Origin: Ustilaginoidea virens
Taxonomy: Eukaryota; Ascomycota; Sordariomycetes; Hypocreales; Clavicipitaceae
DNA: 64,000 nt
Direction: 5' to 3'
NCBI RefSeq assembly: GCF_000687475.1
Contig: NC_057317.1
Coordinates: forward strand, 62,001-126,000
Each line of letters opens with the position of its first letter. Position 1 is the first letter of the stretch. The notes beneath the pieces are model-generated. The model was given only the letters and a program-made list of their open reading frames with translations, searched no databases and was not told the origin of the DNA. The translations under genes and the position numbers were made by a program. Below are positions 1 to 12,829 of the stretch, piece by piece.

Positions 1-801
1 AGATAGTAAACAGATCCCAGGGTCAAACGTAGCAACCCACGATAGTTGGTGAATGTATGTATACAGGAATTGCTCTAGACGACTAATGAGGAGCGGCAGA
101 GTCCCGAAGCCCCATACTGCGTTAACGGGGAATCAATTCAGCGTCCAGCGTGGCAATTCATCGGTACGAGGCGAACAGACAGATGCATCCAGCGCGTCTA
201 GACGACCAGATTCACACGACCTCCGTGATCAAGACATTTCCACAATGTACTTCATCAAGTCTAGCCAAAGCGCCATCTATAATAGTTGCTACAAACCGCC
301 TGACGGCATATGCGCATTGAGCTCATGATACCCACCCCTCTCCCTGCCTCACACCACCCAGCCATTACACACATGCTCCTCTCATCCGGCAAAACCCAAC
401 ATAAATATCCAGCCCGGAGGTCTTGTCAAACTTTGCAAAAGAAAAAAAATGGTAACATATGTCCGTTACGCCCATCTACAAAAGATCTCCCCCACATTAC
501 CAAGCTGCCATCCGACTGTTGCCGTACCATTCGTGCTGGTATTGGCTGGGAAACCCCAGCCCGCCTAGTCAGCGATGCTTCACTATTAGAGTTTGGCCAA
601 GGGGGTTCGCCGGCATCACCATGCTTTCGTGTATGAAAATGCGTAAAATAGCGGAGATAAAAAAAAACGACGCAATCCGTCCCTAATGGGAAGGCAACAA
701 GTAAATGTCGCTCATGATTTCAAATTCATCCTTTCGACTCTGGTTCGTCGTTTTCAAGTATGCCTCAATGATGGCCGCCTATGCTTGTAAAAGTTGATCG
801 C
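1..801. other. No recognisable gene; 3' flank of the GT2 gene
   Basis: Only short open frames with no family resemblance are present on either strand. The right end is the 3' flank of the minus-strand glycosyltransferase gene. No RNA gene or repeat was seen. Confidence 0.6.
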
Positions 802-3368
802 TCAAAACATAAAAGAAGCCACGAAGCACAAGCATGTATACATGGTCGACAGCGTCAGTTCAAACTCGAACCAGGCAGCCTGCCCACCAAAGGCAATCTT
901 CTTGCTCTTGGGCGTTGGGTGTGCGACCAAGGTCTTGGGATCGCGGATGAGGAGCTGCTCGCGTTCGGGCATCTGAGGTGGGTCAATTGCGTACGCAATG
1001 GGAGTCCACAGAGAGTTGCAAATGAAGATAAACGTCAACGGCGGCCAGAATGCGTGTGTGATCAAGCAGATGAGCAGAGACCGCAAGTCCGACGTCGAGA
1101 CAAGGACGAAGCATCGGTACGAAGACAGCACCACGCCCACCAGAGTCAGGTACACAAAGCCGAGGTGGAAAAGACCCATGTAGCTAATCAGGATGGTCCA
1201 CAGACGCTTGAGCATGTTTTTCTTCAGAGCTGGGTCCCGCTCGTTCAATGCAGAGGCAAGGGAACCGGTGGGTTTGAAAGCCTGCGCCTTGCCTCCCAGC
1301 CACTTGGGCAGCATGAACGCACGAACGATGCAGAGAGCGATGTACGGCGACATCCAAAACTGGGCCCGGGATCCACGTTGCCCAGTGTGGTAACCTGCGG
1401 GCGCGAAGAGGACAAACTCGCACAAACGATTGCTGATTGTCGCGGCGAAGCAGGCACGTATCAGCCACCGAAGCTGTTCCTCGGTCGCGTACGCAACGAG
1501 CGGTTTGCCGAGGACCAAGATGACGGGAACAGCAAACATCGAAATCGAGAGGATAATTGTGTGCAGGTTGAGGGTGGCGTACAGGAAGCCGGAGAAGCGC
1601 TGAACCCAAGTCATCTGACGAACCTTTTCACCCCACAGGCAAAACTTGAGCTTGAACGACGTGTCAACAGTGCCAATGGCCCATCGGGTACGCTGCTTCA
1701 AGTGACTTCCGAAATCTTCGGGAACCGTGCCAAACTGCAAGGGTTCATGAACGTAGGCCGTCTTCCATCCCCTTCCAAGCATGAGGGTCGAAGTGGCGAC
1801 GTCTTCAGCCAGCGATCCGAGAGGAAAGTTGCCAATCTCATCCAAAGCCTCACGTCGGACCACATAACCAGAACCAGTGCACCAGGCCACGCCCATGGCA
1901 TCCTTAATAGGCTCAATCACGTGCACGAATATGTCGAGACTCTGAGAGAGAGGATCCGAGGGTGGAGTGTTGTAGAACAACTGAGGAGGGCAAGCCAGGG
2001 CCATTTTGGGGTCGACGAGGAGGTGAGGCAGCACGGCTCGAAGCCAGTCGCGCTCGGGGATCTGTCCACGGTTAGCTGAATACTGCCCGGAACCCGGGAG
2101 GGACGCCCTGCGTTATCCGTTTCGTGAACGGCATGGTATGGGGTTCGGGGGCGATACATACCATATCAGCATCCAATGCAGCCATGAATTGGCCGGCGCC
2201 GCCGGGGAGCAGATGAGTTTGATCAAGACCGTAGTTGAGATTGCCGGCCTTGAAGTGATGTGGCTTTCCCGGAATCTTCTCACGCGACATATAGATGACA
2301 TTTGGGTAGGTCACGGCCAGGCGGCAAATGGCAGCTTCGAGAGTCTCGGACTTGGCGTCATCCAGAACGATGACGCGGAACCTGTCGGATGGATAATCAA
2401 CATCGCAGGCGCCTCGAACCGTGTCCATGACCAGGTCATCATCTTCGCCGCAGCAAGTGACAAAGACATCAACAGTGGGAACGTCGTAGCCCCTCAACCG
2501 GAGCTTAGGTCTATATCGCTTCTTCATGGACATCATTGTCCAGCTATTGTGCATCAAGGGAGGAATAGCCACTGAAATCTCGACGGCAGTGAAAACCCAG
2601 GCCGCGTAATACACCGTGTTCAGCGATTGTTGAGCCCAAATAACACAGGCAATACGCAAGGCCAAGTAGGTCAGGTACAAGCCGGTGTTGGCAAGAGTCA
2701 AGAAGGGAACCAATTTGTACAGATGGCGTCTCCAACCTTTCCAGATGTCGCTATCGTCTCGCTTGTGTACGACGTCGATGGTCTCGCGGTCAACCCAGTC
2801 TTTAGCGCCGGCCGGTGGTTGAGCTGTCTTTAGCAAGCCGGTCAGGCTAATGTGACTTTGATTCTGTTCCAACTCATGAGCATCGTGTTTGGCGGATTCG
2901 GGGAACATTACATTCAACATGCACCACAAGCGCAACACAGATAGGGTAGGGAGAGGACGAGCTTCTTACCATGGGAGTCGATGGGCCAGAGTCTGAGTGG
3001 AATGGAATACCATAACGAGTCGAGGCTAGCGAATCTACTGGGGTTTGTTGCCCAGTTTTCCATGAGCGTACGCTGGCACGGGATCCGGCCGTGCTGTCCA
3101 CCAGCGTTTGAGATTCTGAACGTCCAACGATTGAAGGCGGCCAGCCTGGAGAAACATATTCTTCGGCATAGAGCGACGAGTTGGGCCGCGAATAAGAGTT
3201 TGGTCTCGCGGCCCCAGGAGTTGGTGTCGGAGTTCCTCGTCCTGGCGTTGTGTAAAGCTCTTCAATGTAGGCTTGCTGCTGTTGGTAGGGATGATGCTGC
3301 TCTCTTCGCTGAAACGTGCCAATGTCCAGCATCTCCTCCTCCTCCGAGTAACCTCTCATGTTCGACAT
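802..3368 (-). CDS. Cellulose synthase-like family 2 glycosyltransferase, membrane-bound
   Basis: This is a processive GT2 enzyme predicted to polymerise an NDP-sugar into an extracellular or wall polysaccharide at the plasma membrane. Spliced model: exons 3368-2970, 2863-2162 and 2061-802, 786 residues; both introns are GT-AG. The GT2 signature is complete: the first Asp pair (VLDDAKS) near residue 301, DADM at 364-367 directly before intron 2, LAED near 453, and the QRTRW product-binding motif at 490-494. Joining across intron 2 restores DADM-IPERDWL, which fixes that junction; the intron 1 acceptor is less certain. Residues 1-133 are hydrophilic and rich in Ser, Pro and Gln. Two membrane segments precede the catalytic domain (about 183-235) and several follow it. 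The start was placed at MSNMRGYSEE because the context CAAAGCAATG is good; a Met 8 codons upstream (3392) is possible. Fungal GT2 proteins of this kind have been linked to hyphal growth on surfaces; the sugar here is unknown. Confidence 0.85.
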
Positions 3369-6300
3369 TGCTTTGCAGACGAAAACGATCAAGCCACTCC
3401 AGAGTCGGAAAATGCAAGCAACCTTTTGGAAAAGGGGGCTAAGGATTCCCAGCTATTTCAAGTTCTGGATCCGGACAAAGAGTGGCAGCGACGACTCCAG
3501 AAAATGAACCAGCCAACGACGCCGCGTAAATCAGCTGATCAGCAAATCCAAGCCTAGTCCAAAATAGCATGCAGGTGAGGCTCTATTTCTTTCGTCACGC
3601 TTCGCAGATGTTTCCGTTGCGCCTTGCTTTCCGATCGTTTCGAGCCGGCTGTAATGTGTTGTGAGAGGGATACGATGAGATGACGGAAGGGCGGTGGCGT
3701 GCCGTTTTTGGACCGTTGCCGTTGTGCTGGAATGTCGACTTCTCTGGCTGTTCTGATTCGGGGCGGTGTGCGGATGGGGACAACTTCAGTGCCGCAAAGC
3801 GACCAAAACGGTGAATTAAGCAAACTTGCGATCAATATACAAGCATTCCAAACAAACGACAAACGAGTGTGGGTTGAGTGAAGGAGGGTTGCACAAGAAA
3901 CGAATGTCACAATGAAGACAGACGCTTAGGAGGTTTTGGAAGAGGGGATACGGGATACGGATAAGAAGATGACGAGAAACTTGAGGATGCCGCTTGGGGA
4001 ACGGAACGGATGAGAAAAGGAAAGCCCCCCAGCCTAGGTACCAAGGTACCTGGAGTCGGCAGGCCGGCCCTGGGTTAAAGTCCATCAAGACGCCCAGCAT
4101 GGTGCATGCAGGTACTCGTACTGCCGTGTTCCGCACCAAGTGGAAGGGGGGTGTGGGAGGGAAACGTGAATACGAGTGAGCGGAACAAGGAAGGAGTGAC
4201 TCTGGCGAGGGACTGATAGGTCCACGGTGCCTAGTGCGAACGCCACGCCTCTTGGAATCCTTCCAAGGCTCGCTCACCCCCGCGGAAGCAGGCTGTGCTC
4301 TATGGAGCCGAGAGCACAGTGTCTGGTACGTCTTGCTCTGGGGTCGAGGCGGCGAGTCGTCCAGGACCAGACAGGTACTGCGTACCCAGGCGGGCTGGGA
4401 GCCGTGGTGTTGTAACATGGGTTGCCGTCATCCTGCTACCGGTACGGAGGGCATTTCCGCCGTTGGGAGACGGATAAGCCGTTGACAAGGACATTGAAGC
4501 CAAATTCCATCGTATTGATCCAAGCGCCAAAGTTGGGTGCCGGAAAAATTCATCTTTCCGATGGGCCGTACGAAAGAATGCGTTATGTCCGTCAACAGTG
4601 GCAGTGCTCTACATGATTCGATTCCGTGAGCAGCTGACAGCTTGGCTGGTGGTACCAGCCTCTTTACTTGCCGGAAGGGTCCCAGAACGGCGGGGAATAT
4701 CGCTAGAGCCACTTGGATTGGAGCTGGTTTGGTAAGCGCACGGCGCCTGTGCCTGACCACACCCGACCCCCCGCCCCCCCCCTTTCTTTCCCCAAGCGTT
4801 TATTTGGGTTGAGGTGCACGAGGATGGATTTCACAAGACCTCGGACCAGATCCTGGGCCTGGTTCAAGCGATAGGATCAAATGTCCCGCATGTCTGCCGA
4901 ATGTGCAAGTTTGCAAAGCCCCAGGGCACATTTGAACGGAGGAATTCTCAAGGACGCTAATCCAGAATCAACAGCGGGTTTCAGCGGGCTAACAGGACAG
5001 ATCAAATAACAGCAAAGAATCTGAGGTACATCCCTTGGACCAATCTTGATTGGCCCGCTTTCCTGCAAAGCGACTTCATCATGGGTAGGAAATTACACCA
5101 GCTATAAGCATCTATTATGGTTCACACTACCAGAATAGTTTGAGGTTTTTGATATGGATGCAGGCGAGCCCCATTTACTATGTAAAACGAAAAAAAAAAA
5201 AATTTGTCCCCTGCAAGGCAACCAAGCACAACGCACGGCAGGGAACGAACTGGTTCCACCAGCCCAGCGCGGACTGTCAATTCAGGGATACCAACGGCTA
5301 GCGCGATCCTACAACTGAGTCCTGCACAGCCAGGTCTCATCGAGCGGGTCGGTTTACTGGCTCGGACAGTGGGAGCGTACAGCCGGGATGGGCGCCAAGG
5401 CAAGGCCTAGCCATTTGAGTTCTGGGATGACATGGGATGGATGGTGAGACAGCAAGGAACCCCTGATTAGCACACTCGGTGACGGTCGCCCATCCACCAT
5501 GTACTCGCTCCGGTTTAGGATAGAGCAGAACACTCGGTAGAGTCGGTACGATCGTGGCAGGATGCTAAGTCTTCCCCCCTAGGGGACGCAACGCTGACAC
5601 CTCGGATGGTAACTGCAGGTGACGCGCCATTTTCAAGGTCGGCACTCCGTACTTGGAGTACTTTGTGCAGATTGTTACAGAGGTCATGCGGCTCACAGGT
5701 TGCGACCGCTTAGTTTCCTTACTTTGGCAACAGAAGACAGAGACGGCTGGGTTTTGCGCGATCGGTTGATCAAGCGGCACCTATGGGAGGGGAGTAGCTA
5801 CATACCTCCAGTCTAGTACAGCAGCAGCACAGGTAGTAGGGCTAGCGTGGAGATTTCAAACCCGTCTCGTGTCTGGTGGCTGCAGGAATAACAGGTCTGG
5901 TCTTTGCTCCCTGTCTCCAGGCCTGTCAAGCGCTGTTGCATCATTAGCATGGGCGAGTCAGTCACGTCGCGGTAGACGCGGCCTCCAGCTGTTGTTGATT
6001 TCAGTGGTCAGCGCCCATTTGTTCCCCAAGTCGTTTGCATTTAGCCCTATTGTTGGAATCGGTCGTATTCGCCTAAGCTGAGCCTGGCTGTAATCTTGCC
6101 GAGATGCGCGTGCCTTTGCTGCTGATAAGCACTCAAGGGAGCGGCCGCAATGTCAGTGACGACATCTGCAAATGGGACTTGATGTTTGTTTGTTTGCCGC
6201 TTTACTCGTGTCGGCGTGCGTCAGAGCTTGGGTCGAGCCAGCGAGTGCCCGGCTATTAGCTAGTGGTGACGTTGGGATTTATCCCTTTCAGGCGCCGGCG

Positions 6301-9300
6301 TGGATTTTGTCATACACGGCAGAGAGGGAGATTTGCGTATGGAAGGACGTTCTGGAATCGTGAGCTTGGCGATGCCGCGAAGTGCACATTGAGCGCTAGT
6401 CTCTTGCCTTGCCGCACGGAAGCCCGTAACCACAAACCCTCCCCCCAAATAACCCCAAAATAAACCGGGCAAAGCTATCGAGCATCGCCGCCACAAACAG
6501 GCCCGGTTGGAAAGAGGGAGAAAAAACACGTTGTCCCCGAGTGCCGGCTCCCAGTTGAGAAAGACGCAGACCCGCAGTGACGTGTGATGGGGCCATGTTT
6601 CCACCGGACTCCAGTCATTCGTCTGCCTGAGCGTGCATCCATCGCTGCTTGACGAAGGTCTTGTTTGTCCTGGGTGGAATTCTCCACAAAGTCCCGCGAG
6701 AAAAGCGCGGCCGGCTCCACTCCCCGCGCACAAATTTTCTCTTATTGCCCATGCTGCATGAGCAGTGGGATGCACCACACACCGGTGGCTGCCTGCGACC
6801 AGCTCCCTGCCATCATTGCGCATTTCCGCCATCACCCGAGGGTTTGCAGGCATGGTGCAGGCAGCGCAAAAGAGAAATGTACGTCAGTACTGCGACAGTG
6901 ACGGTCGATGACCATAGTTGGGGACTGTTCCATGTCCGTACGGAGTACTCAGCAGAGCCATGTCAACTTGCGGGACGAAGCACGATGAGGACCTAGAATC
7001 ATGTCCAGTGCCTGTCCTTAACTATCTACGGATAAGAGATAGGTCAATAGCATCAAATTGTCGCTGACTAAGTGGGCTGAAAACAGGGTGCCGGCATCCA
7101 CTTTTCCTGGCAGCGAAAGCCCTGCGCCGTGCGGTATCCCTCTCGGAAAGACCATTAACCGAGCAACCCTAATCAGTCCCTCCCGAGTCCAACATCGTTG
7201 CTCTTTCTTCCCATGTGGAACATGCATTTTATTAGTCTGACTTGGGTTACCGTTCCCCTCTTCGCATTGCCAATTCGTGCTCTCAAGGGTCTGATCCCCA
7301 GCCCAACTCAAACTTATGAGTTTTGGTCTGCAAGCATTGAAAGGGGGGCATTCACCCGCCCAGGGTAGCGATAGGTAGGTCAAGGTTTCCGAAATCAACC
7401 CAGATGATCCAGCACGGCATTCCAGCAATTGGTTTCACGTCGCCGAAAACGGAAGTCCACACAGCCCCTTGCAGCCCCTTGTAGCCCCTTGTAGTCCCTT
7501 GTAGCCCCTTGTAGTCCCTTGTAGCCCCTTGTAGTCCCTTGTAGTTGTGCGGAAGCTGCACAGTTGCCGGACAGATCCCTCACGTCAAAAACATAGCACG
7601 GAAACAAAAAAGAATTCGCATGGGGGACCCCATCCCATCTGACAAGAACAAAACGAAACGAAACAAAACGAAACGCTCAGGCTTGATGGATTGCGAACTT
7701 GGTCATGCAAATCGTTGTTGGACTCATAACGGAACCCTATCGACTTCTTTTCTATCCGTCTCGCTTCCTTCTTTGGGCGCGTGGTGGTCCAAGCCCCCTT
7801 GCGCTACCGCTCAGCATTGGCAGCAGCTAATTCGTTCGAGTCGATCTTGCCCCTCTGTGGCCCTCCCCTTTCGTCATCTCATCCAATCACGCGCTTTCAA
7901 TGGCCCACTTTTGGCTCAGGAGCAGACACGCAAGTCTTCTCTCATTGGCACATTTGGGGTCCTCCAGGCCGTAGTAGTAAGTCCCCCCTCGGGAACGGCG
8001 GCTCATTACGCATTGGGATGGATCAGCAGTGCAGGTTTGTTTTTCTTTTTCCTTCGTTTTACCCATTGCATTGTCTCTTGCCTTTGCCCCCTTTTTTCAT
8101 CATTCGCGACTCCAAACCTTAGTTGCTACAGCCTCCGTCGATGTTCATGGGCAATGCAATTCCGCAGAACCTGACCTTGTGCTGTCGGGAATGCCATCTA
8201 TCATCTTTCAAGTTTCAGCGTCTCATGGTCTTGCGCTATGTAGTAGCTACGTCTCTGGCACTTCACTCTTAATACATGTGATGATGGCTAGAGCACGCGC
8301 CCATGCTCGGTCGGGTCTCGCCACCTCCCCGCTTAACCGTCAATCTTTTGAGCGTCGGATGCACCAGTTGACGGGCCCGGAGACTTCATTCTCCCAGCTC
8401 CCTTGGCCCCAACCAGACGAGCCGACCTAGTATCCTACCCATACGTATCAATGATAAATCACGGCATCGGAAACGCCAAACGAAGCTCTTGCCAAGGCAT
8501 CACCGTACACCTGATCGTGCTGGGTCCTATAATTGCCATAATTGCAAACCTGAATACAGCCTAAAATGTACAGACGCGCGTGCAGACGTGTGTCCAGCAA
8601 CATGAAAAAACTGCATCATGAGGCGAGGCGTGGGAGGGGGGTGTACTCCGTAGATTGCGCACAATACTTGGGAACGGAGCCGGAGCAAAAGCCATCGAGA
8701 CAAGGGCAATGCAGGCTACCCGTTGCATCTAACCACACAGATCAATACGAAAATTGACCCCTAGCAAAATCCTTTTCCTCTCCAGGCGGCGGCTGTTCGT
8801 ATACTTCCATGACGTGGTCTGGCCCCTGCTACCAGACCCCTTCCCCCCCTCACCACCCTCCCCCCCCCTTTTTCCACCCTACAGGGTGGTCGTCCGCTGG
8901 CGCAGGCTGGAGCCGCCCCTTGGCCGGCCTGTACCGGTACAAGTTTGCGTCCAGGCGGGCAAACCGCAGACGCCATAGCCACGCAGCTGACCTCGCCGCC
9001 AGTTGCCATCCGGCAGAGCCACTGACTTGCTGCTCTCCAGACTCTATTGACCTGCGGGCCAAGCCTACCTGCCCGCCCCCAACAACGGATGTACGGACCA
9101 AGTCAATACAAACTGGCACCAAGCAGACCAAGCAGCACCAAGCAAAGCAACAAGCAGCACGCGGCGGCACCACTCAGCCATTGCAAGTGCCAAACCCTCT
9201 CTGATCGTATTCCCAGAGCATCACTTTTCCCCTCGTTCCTACTTGACCGAAGTGGTTGAATCCGCTGCGTCTCCCGTGCGTCATTGTCTTTTGTGGTTTT

Positions 9301-9584
9301 TTTCTTCTTCTCCTCTTCGCGTTCCATGACTTCGATATCTCAGCGTGCGCCGCTCGTTTTGTCCGCCTAATTTCGAACCGCAGCGACGAGTAGTTAATTC
9401 CCTTTCGATCCGTCGTTTGCCCGTCTTTCGCGATACTCCTTGCTCGCCGCTGTCCTCTCGCGCCCCCTTGCTCTCTCTTTGTTTCCCTCGTTAATTTGGC
9501 GCCCCGAACTCGCATTCATCCTTTCTATTGTCTTTTTTTGCTATCGATTTATTTTTCCGCGCAACATATTCTACACCGGAAGCC
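3369..9584. other. About 6.2 kb without a recognisable gene
   Basis: This lies between two divergently transcribed genes and so holds both promoters. No open frame shows family resemblance or a spliceable exon chain. Visible structure: a palindromic CCTAGGTACC near 4033, C-rich runs near 4770-4790, a 10-bp minisatellite at 7462-7545, an AAACG-like short repeat at about 7648-7676, and long pyrimidine-rich stretches at 9280-9560 just before the GH12 gene, as is common in fungal promoters. A non-coding transcript cannot be excluded. Confidence 0.55.
7462..7545. repeat. 10-bp minisatellite with a 20-bp higher-order period
   Basis: About eight consecutive 10-bp units, TAGCCCCTTG alternating with TAGTCCCTTG in the later copies, so the effective repeat is 20 bp. 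The first two units start with CAG instead of TAG. The array lies in non-coding DNA. Confidence 0.9.
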
Positions 9585-10873
9585 ATGTTTAGGTGGCTAG
9601 TAAGCGCCGTCTTCCTGGCCCTGCCCATTGGCACTACCCTCGGGATCTTGCTTGGTCTGCAGGCATGGCGTCAAGCCAACGGTCAACCGCCTCCATTCTC
9701 TGGCGGTGATGACGGTTTTGGTCTACCCGGTATTATCATACCAAAGGGCAAAGATGGCGTTCGGATATTCTGCGATGAGTCCGTCGGTTTTGACCCAGTG
9801 TCCAAGAACCAGAATTTTATTCGTGAGTGCTGCTGTCCTTCGAGTCCAACTCTCTGAATCGCGAATTGGCCATGGTCACGTGGACGAGAAGCTTGCGGAA
9901 CCTGGAGTGACCATGCGGCCTGCTGCCACCGCAAGTTTGTATTGCTAACCGTTTGCTGTCTTCTAGTGAACCCAAATCCTTGGGGCTGGAAAGAGGGTGA
10001 ACAGGGTAACATTTGCATGCTGGTAGGTCATATGTCTCGTGACAAACTATTCATTGGAAAATGCCCCTCCCTTGACCAGCATGGACGTCTGGGGTTTGGC
10101 ACTGACATTAATGAATGCCAGGTGGACTATAATGCAAACCGAACCTACGAGACGGCCTTTTCTGCACCAGTGTTTAATGTCACATGGAAATATCCGGTCA
10201 TGTCGGGAACAAACAACGTGCACGCTTACCCCAATGCCAAGGTTGACAGCAAAAAGCTGCCAGCAAAACTCGGCACCATCAATGCACTTCGGGTCGAAGT
10301 TGAATGGCATGTAACGTTGAAGAACGATTCCCAAACAGAAATTACCGACGCCGAGGTCGCCCAGAGCCGGATCAACGCCAACGTGGCCATCGACATGTTC
10401 ATGGACAAGGACAAGGACAAGTCTAGCGAAAGTGCAAAGGCTAATTACGAAGTGATGGTGTGGTTTGCTCGTTTTGGGGATTCAACCTGGCCAATTGGCA
10501 AGGTGCAAGGTGGCAACGGTGGAATAGTGACGACAAAGATGGTTTCAGGTGTCTCTTTGTGAGTTGTCTCTCGCCGGACAGAATTGGGAAACATGGGGCC
10601 CGGACCTAACCGTTGGGAAACAGCAACCTCTATGCCGGCCAAAACCAGTTGACGAACCAGACGGTCTTGTCCTGGGTGACGGAGACACCAGCCAACAAGT
10701 TCGCAGGCAAAGTAACGGATCTGTTGGAAGAAATCTTTGCACTCAACGACACAAAATACCCTCAAAAGACGGATTACCTTGGATATGTCGCCTTTGGCCA
10801 AGAAGCATACAGCTCGGATGTAAACGTCACGTTTGCGGTTCCTCAGCTGGCCATTGATTTCCAGACAACGTAA
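9585..10873 (+). CDS. Glycoside hydrolase family 12 protein (endoglucanase/xyloglucanase type)
   Basis: GH12 enzymes cut beta-1,4-glucan or xyloglucan with retention of configuration. Spliced model: 9585-9822, 9967-10022, 10122-10558 and 10624-10873, 326 residues; all three introns are GT-AG and keep the frame. The nucleophile region ANYEVMVWFARFG puts the catalytic Glu at residue 208, and FGQEAYS near 304 supplies the acid/base Glu; these match the family's two conserved glutamates. Other family-like stretches are NPWGWKEGEQGN, VFNVTWKYP and NNVHAYPN. The N-terminus (LVSAVFLALPIGTTLGILLG) is a hydrophobic segment that could be a signal peptide or a signal anchor. The protein is longer than the roughly 240 residues usual for secreted GH12 enzymes, with about 55 extra residues before the domain. 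Intron 2 has a CTGAC branch site close to its acceptor. Whether it acts on plant or own-wall glucan is not shown. Confidence 0.88.
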
Positions 10874-12829
10874 TCGACGCAGGCGTTGGGCGTATGCAAG
10901 ACCCTGCTCAGCCTGGGTGGTCGCAGACGGTGTGTCGAGAAGCCCAACCGACGGGTGACTGTCCACCTGGCTCTGCGGCGAGACATGTGGCAATGATGAA
11001 TTTTCTTTTTTTCCCTCCTCTCTTCGCACGAGTGGGAGAAGATTTTAATGGCGTTTAATTTGGCCCACGCAGCCATGTTGCATTGTTTTTTTTTTTTTTG
11101 CGACCTCTTTTTGCTTGGAGGCCTTTACTCCTTTTTCTTGTCTCCTTATTCGCTAATTTTGACATATCTTGCCACTATGCATGGGCCATCTGGGATGATG
11201 TTGTATATTCGGACACGTTACTGTACGGCGAGGTGGACAGTATATTTCTGCTGCTTTGGGGGCTCTATCATTCATCAGACTCGACGGGTGCAGGAGGTTT
11301 TATAATGTACAGCATGACCATCATATAGAATTGAGCATATGCGAATTGGAAAGAAGCGACGCAGGGGTTTGGGTGCGTCTGGCGCCCGTCAGCTCAGCTG
11401 GCGGATGGGCGGGAGTCGATGCTGTGTCGACGCTGTGCAGAGTGTAGTCGACGATGTTGGGTTCTCCAGCATGTAGTCGGTCGACTGGCTCTGAATTCGA
11501 TTGTCTAAGCTGATTCCAGACATTGTCTGGCTGCCAGACTTGCACTGCCTGTTGTCATTCTACATCTATGGTCATTCATTCTGAAAATCTGGTCAGGAAT
11601 ATCAGGTCCAGAATTTCCACTCCTATCTAATTCCAGACATGCCAGTCCCACTGGCTTCGGATCCAACAGCCTCATCTGATTCTAGCCCTGCCAGTACGAC
11701 TCGAGCTGTTGCCGCGAGCACGAGCTCTAGACGGAATAGACTTTGCAAGTGGCCATGTCCACAACATGGAAGAGCTACATCCTCGGTCCAAGGCACCATC
11801 CTGCCGCTTCCCCCCTCCTCCTTGACTATGTACCTTGGGTGGCCTCGGTGGGCGAGCCTCGATCAGCCTGGGCCCGGCTCTGATGGCATGTGCATATGTA
11901 TCTTGTATAGCTGTTCGATCCAAAACTTTCTCTTGCAGGCTCGCCACGCCGCCGTCACACATCCCTGCCGCTCGGCCACGTCGCCGCTCCCCATCTGCAG
12001 TCCAGCTCCCTCCACGGCATCTGCAGCAGCCGCAGCAGCAGCATGGTGGCGAGAGATGCACCGTTTTTTTTTATTACCCCACGTTTTGTCCACAGTCCCA
12101 TTTCTTTGTCGGCCGGCATTGATTGCTTTTAGTATTGCGTTCACGGGCCATGCTGGTCTGTGCCGACTCGACTCGAGTAGGTCTTGCCCCTGTGACGACA
12201 CCTGGACGCTTCGTTTAGCCGGGCCCCTGGATTGGAGGGGAAGTAGAGGCAATGGGCTGCTCAAGCGGCGCTGGCGCTGGTTTGAGGACGTGAAAAGCGC
12301 TGCGGAAAAGCGCGTGGTAGAGATGGACGAGCCCATTGCGGGGCTGACACCGCCGGCTGCCTGTTCAATGTGTCGTCAATGGAGAAGGGCTGCTTGCCTC
12401 GGCACCAGCGGCTTCACTCTGACAAGAACTGACCTTCTCCCGTCACGCCTAAGCGGTATACAAAGCCGCAAGGAATCATAATCATGTTGGAGATTCGGCG
12501 CCAACACGGGTTGTGGCATGATGCGGCAGCCATTCCGACAAGGCTTGTCGCTTCGTCCTCGGACGCGTTGCCATCCGGTCCTCACTCCAACTCAAAGCAG
12601 ACAGGTAGAATGCCATCCGAGTACAGGTTTGCATCACTATATAAAACGTATCAAAACATGGCGTCATATTCCGAACACGGAAGCACCGCACCACCTAGCG
12701 CCTAGTCACGCCGCCTCTTTGAGCGAGGAATGGGAAAGGAAGGCCGACGGGGGGAAGCAACAAAATGGGTTTATGATTTGCAAACTATCAAAACGCGCAA
12801 AACTCGACAGTAGATTATCCACGCTCACG
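10874..12829. other. Intergenic, convergent 3' ends of the GH12 and Crh-like genes
   Basis: Nothing recognisable as a gene. A T run at 11087-11099 follows the GH12 stop. Several GTCGAC palindromes cluster at 11418-11483, and a perfect 7-bp stem hairpin (CCAGACA/TGTCTGG) lies near 11516-11530. A 280-residue plus-strand open frame at 11639-12481 has no family resemblance and composition unlike the real genes. Confidence 0.55.

Noticed and set aside
781..2079. 432-residue plus-strand open frame
   Set aside because: It is antisense to exon 3 of the GT2 gene and has no family resemblance; the GT2 motifs on the minus strand are unambiguous.
11639..12481. 280-residue plus-strand open frame
   Set aside because: Composition (Ser, Arg, Cys, Trp scatter) is that of random GC-rich DNA, and no motif is visible.
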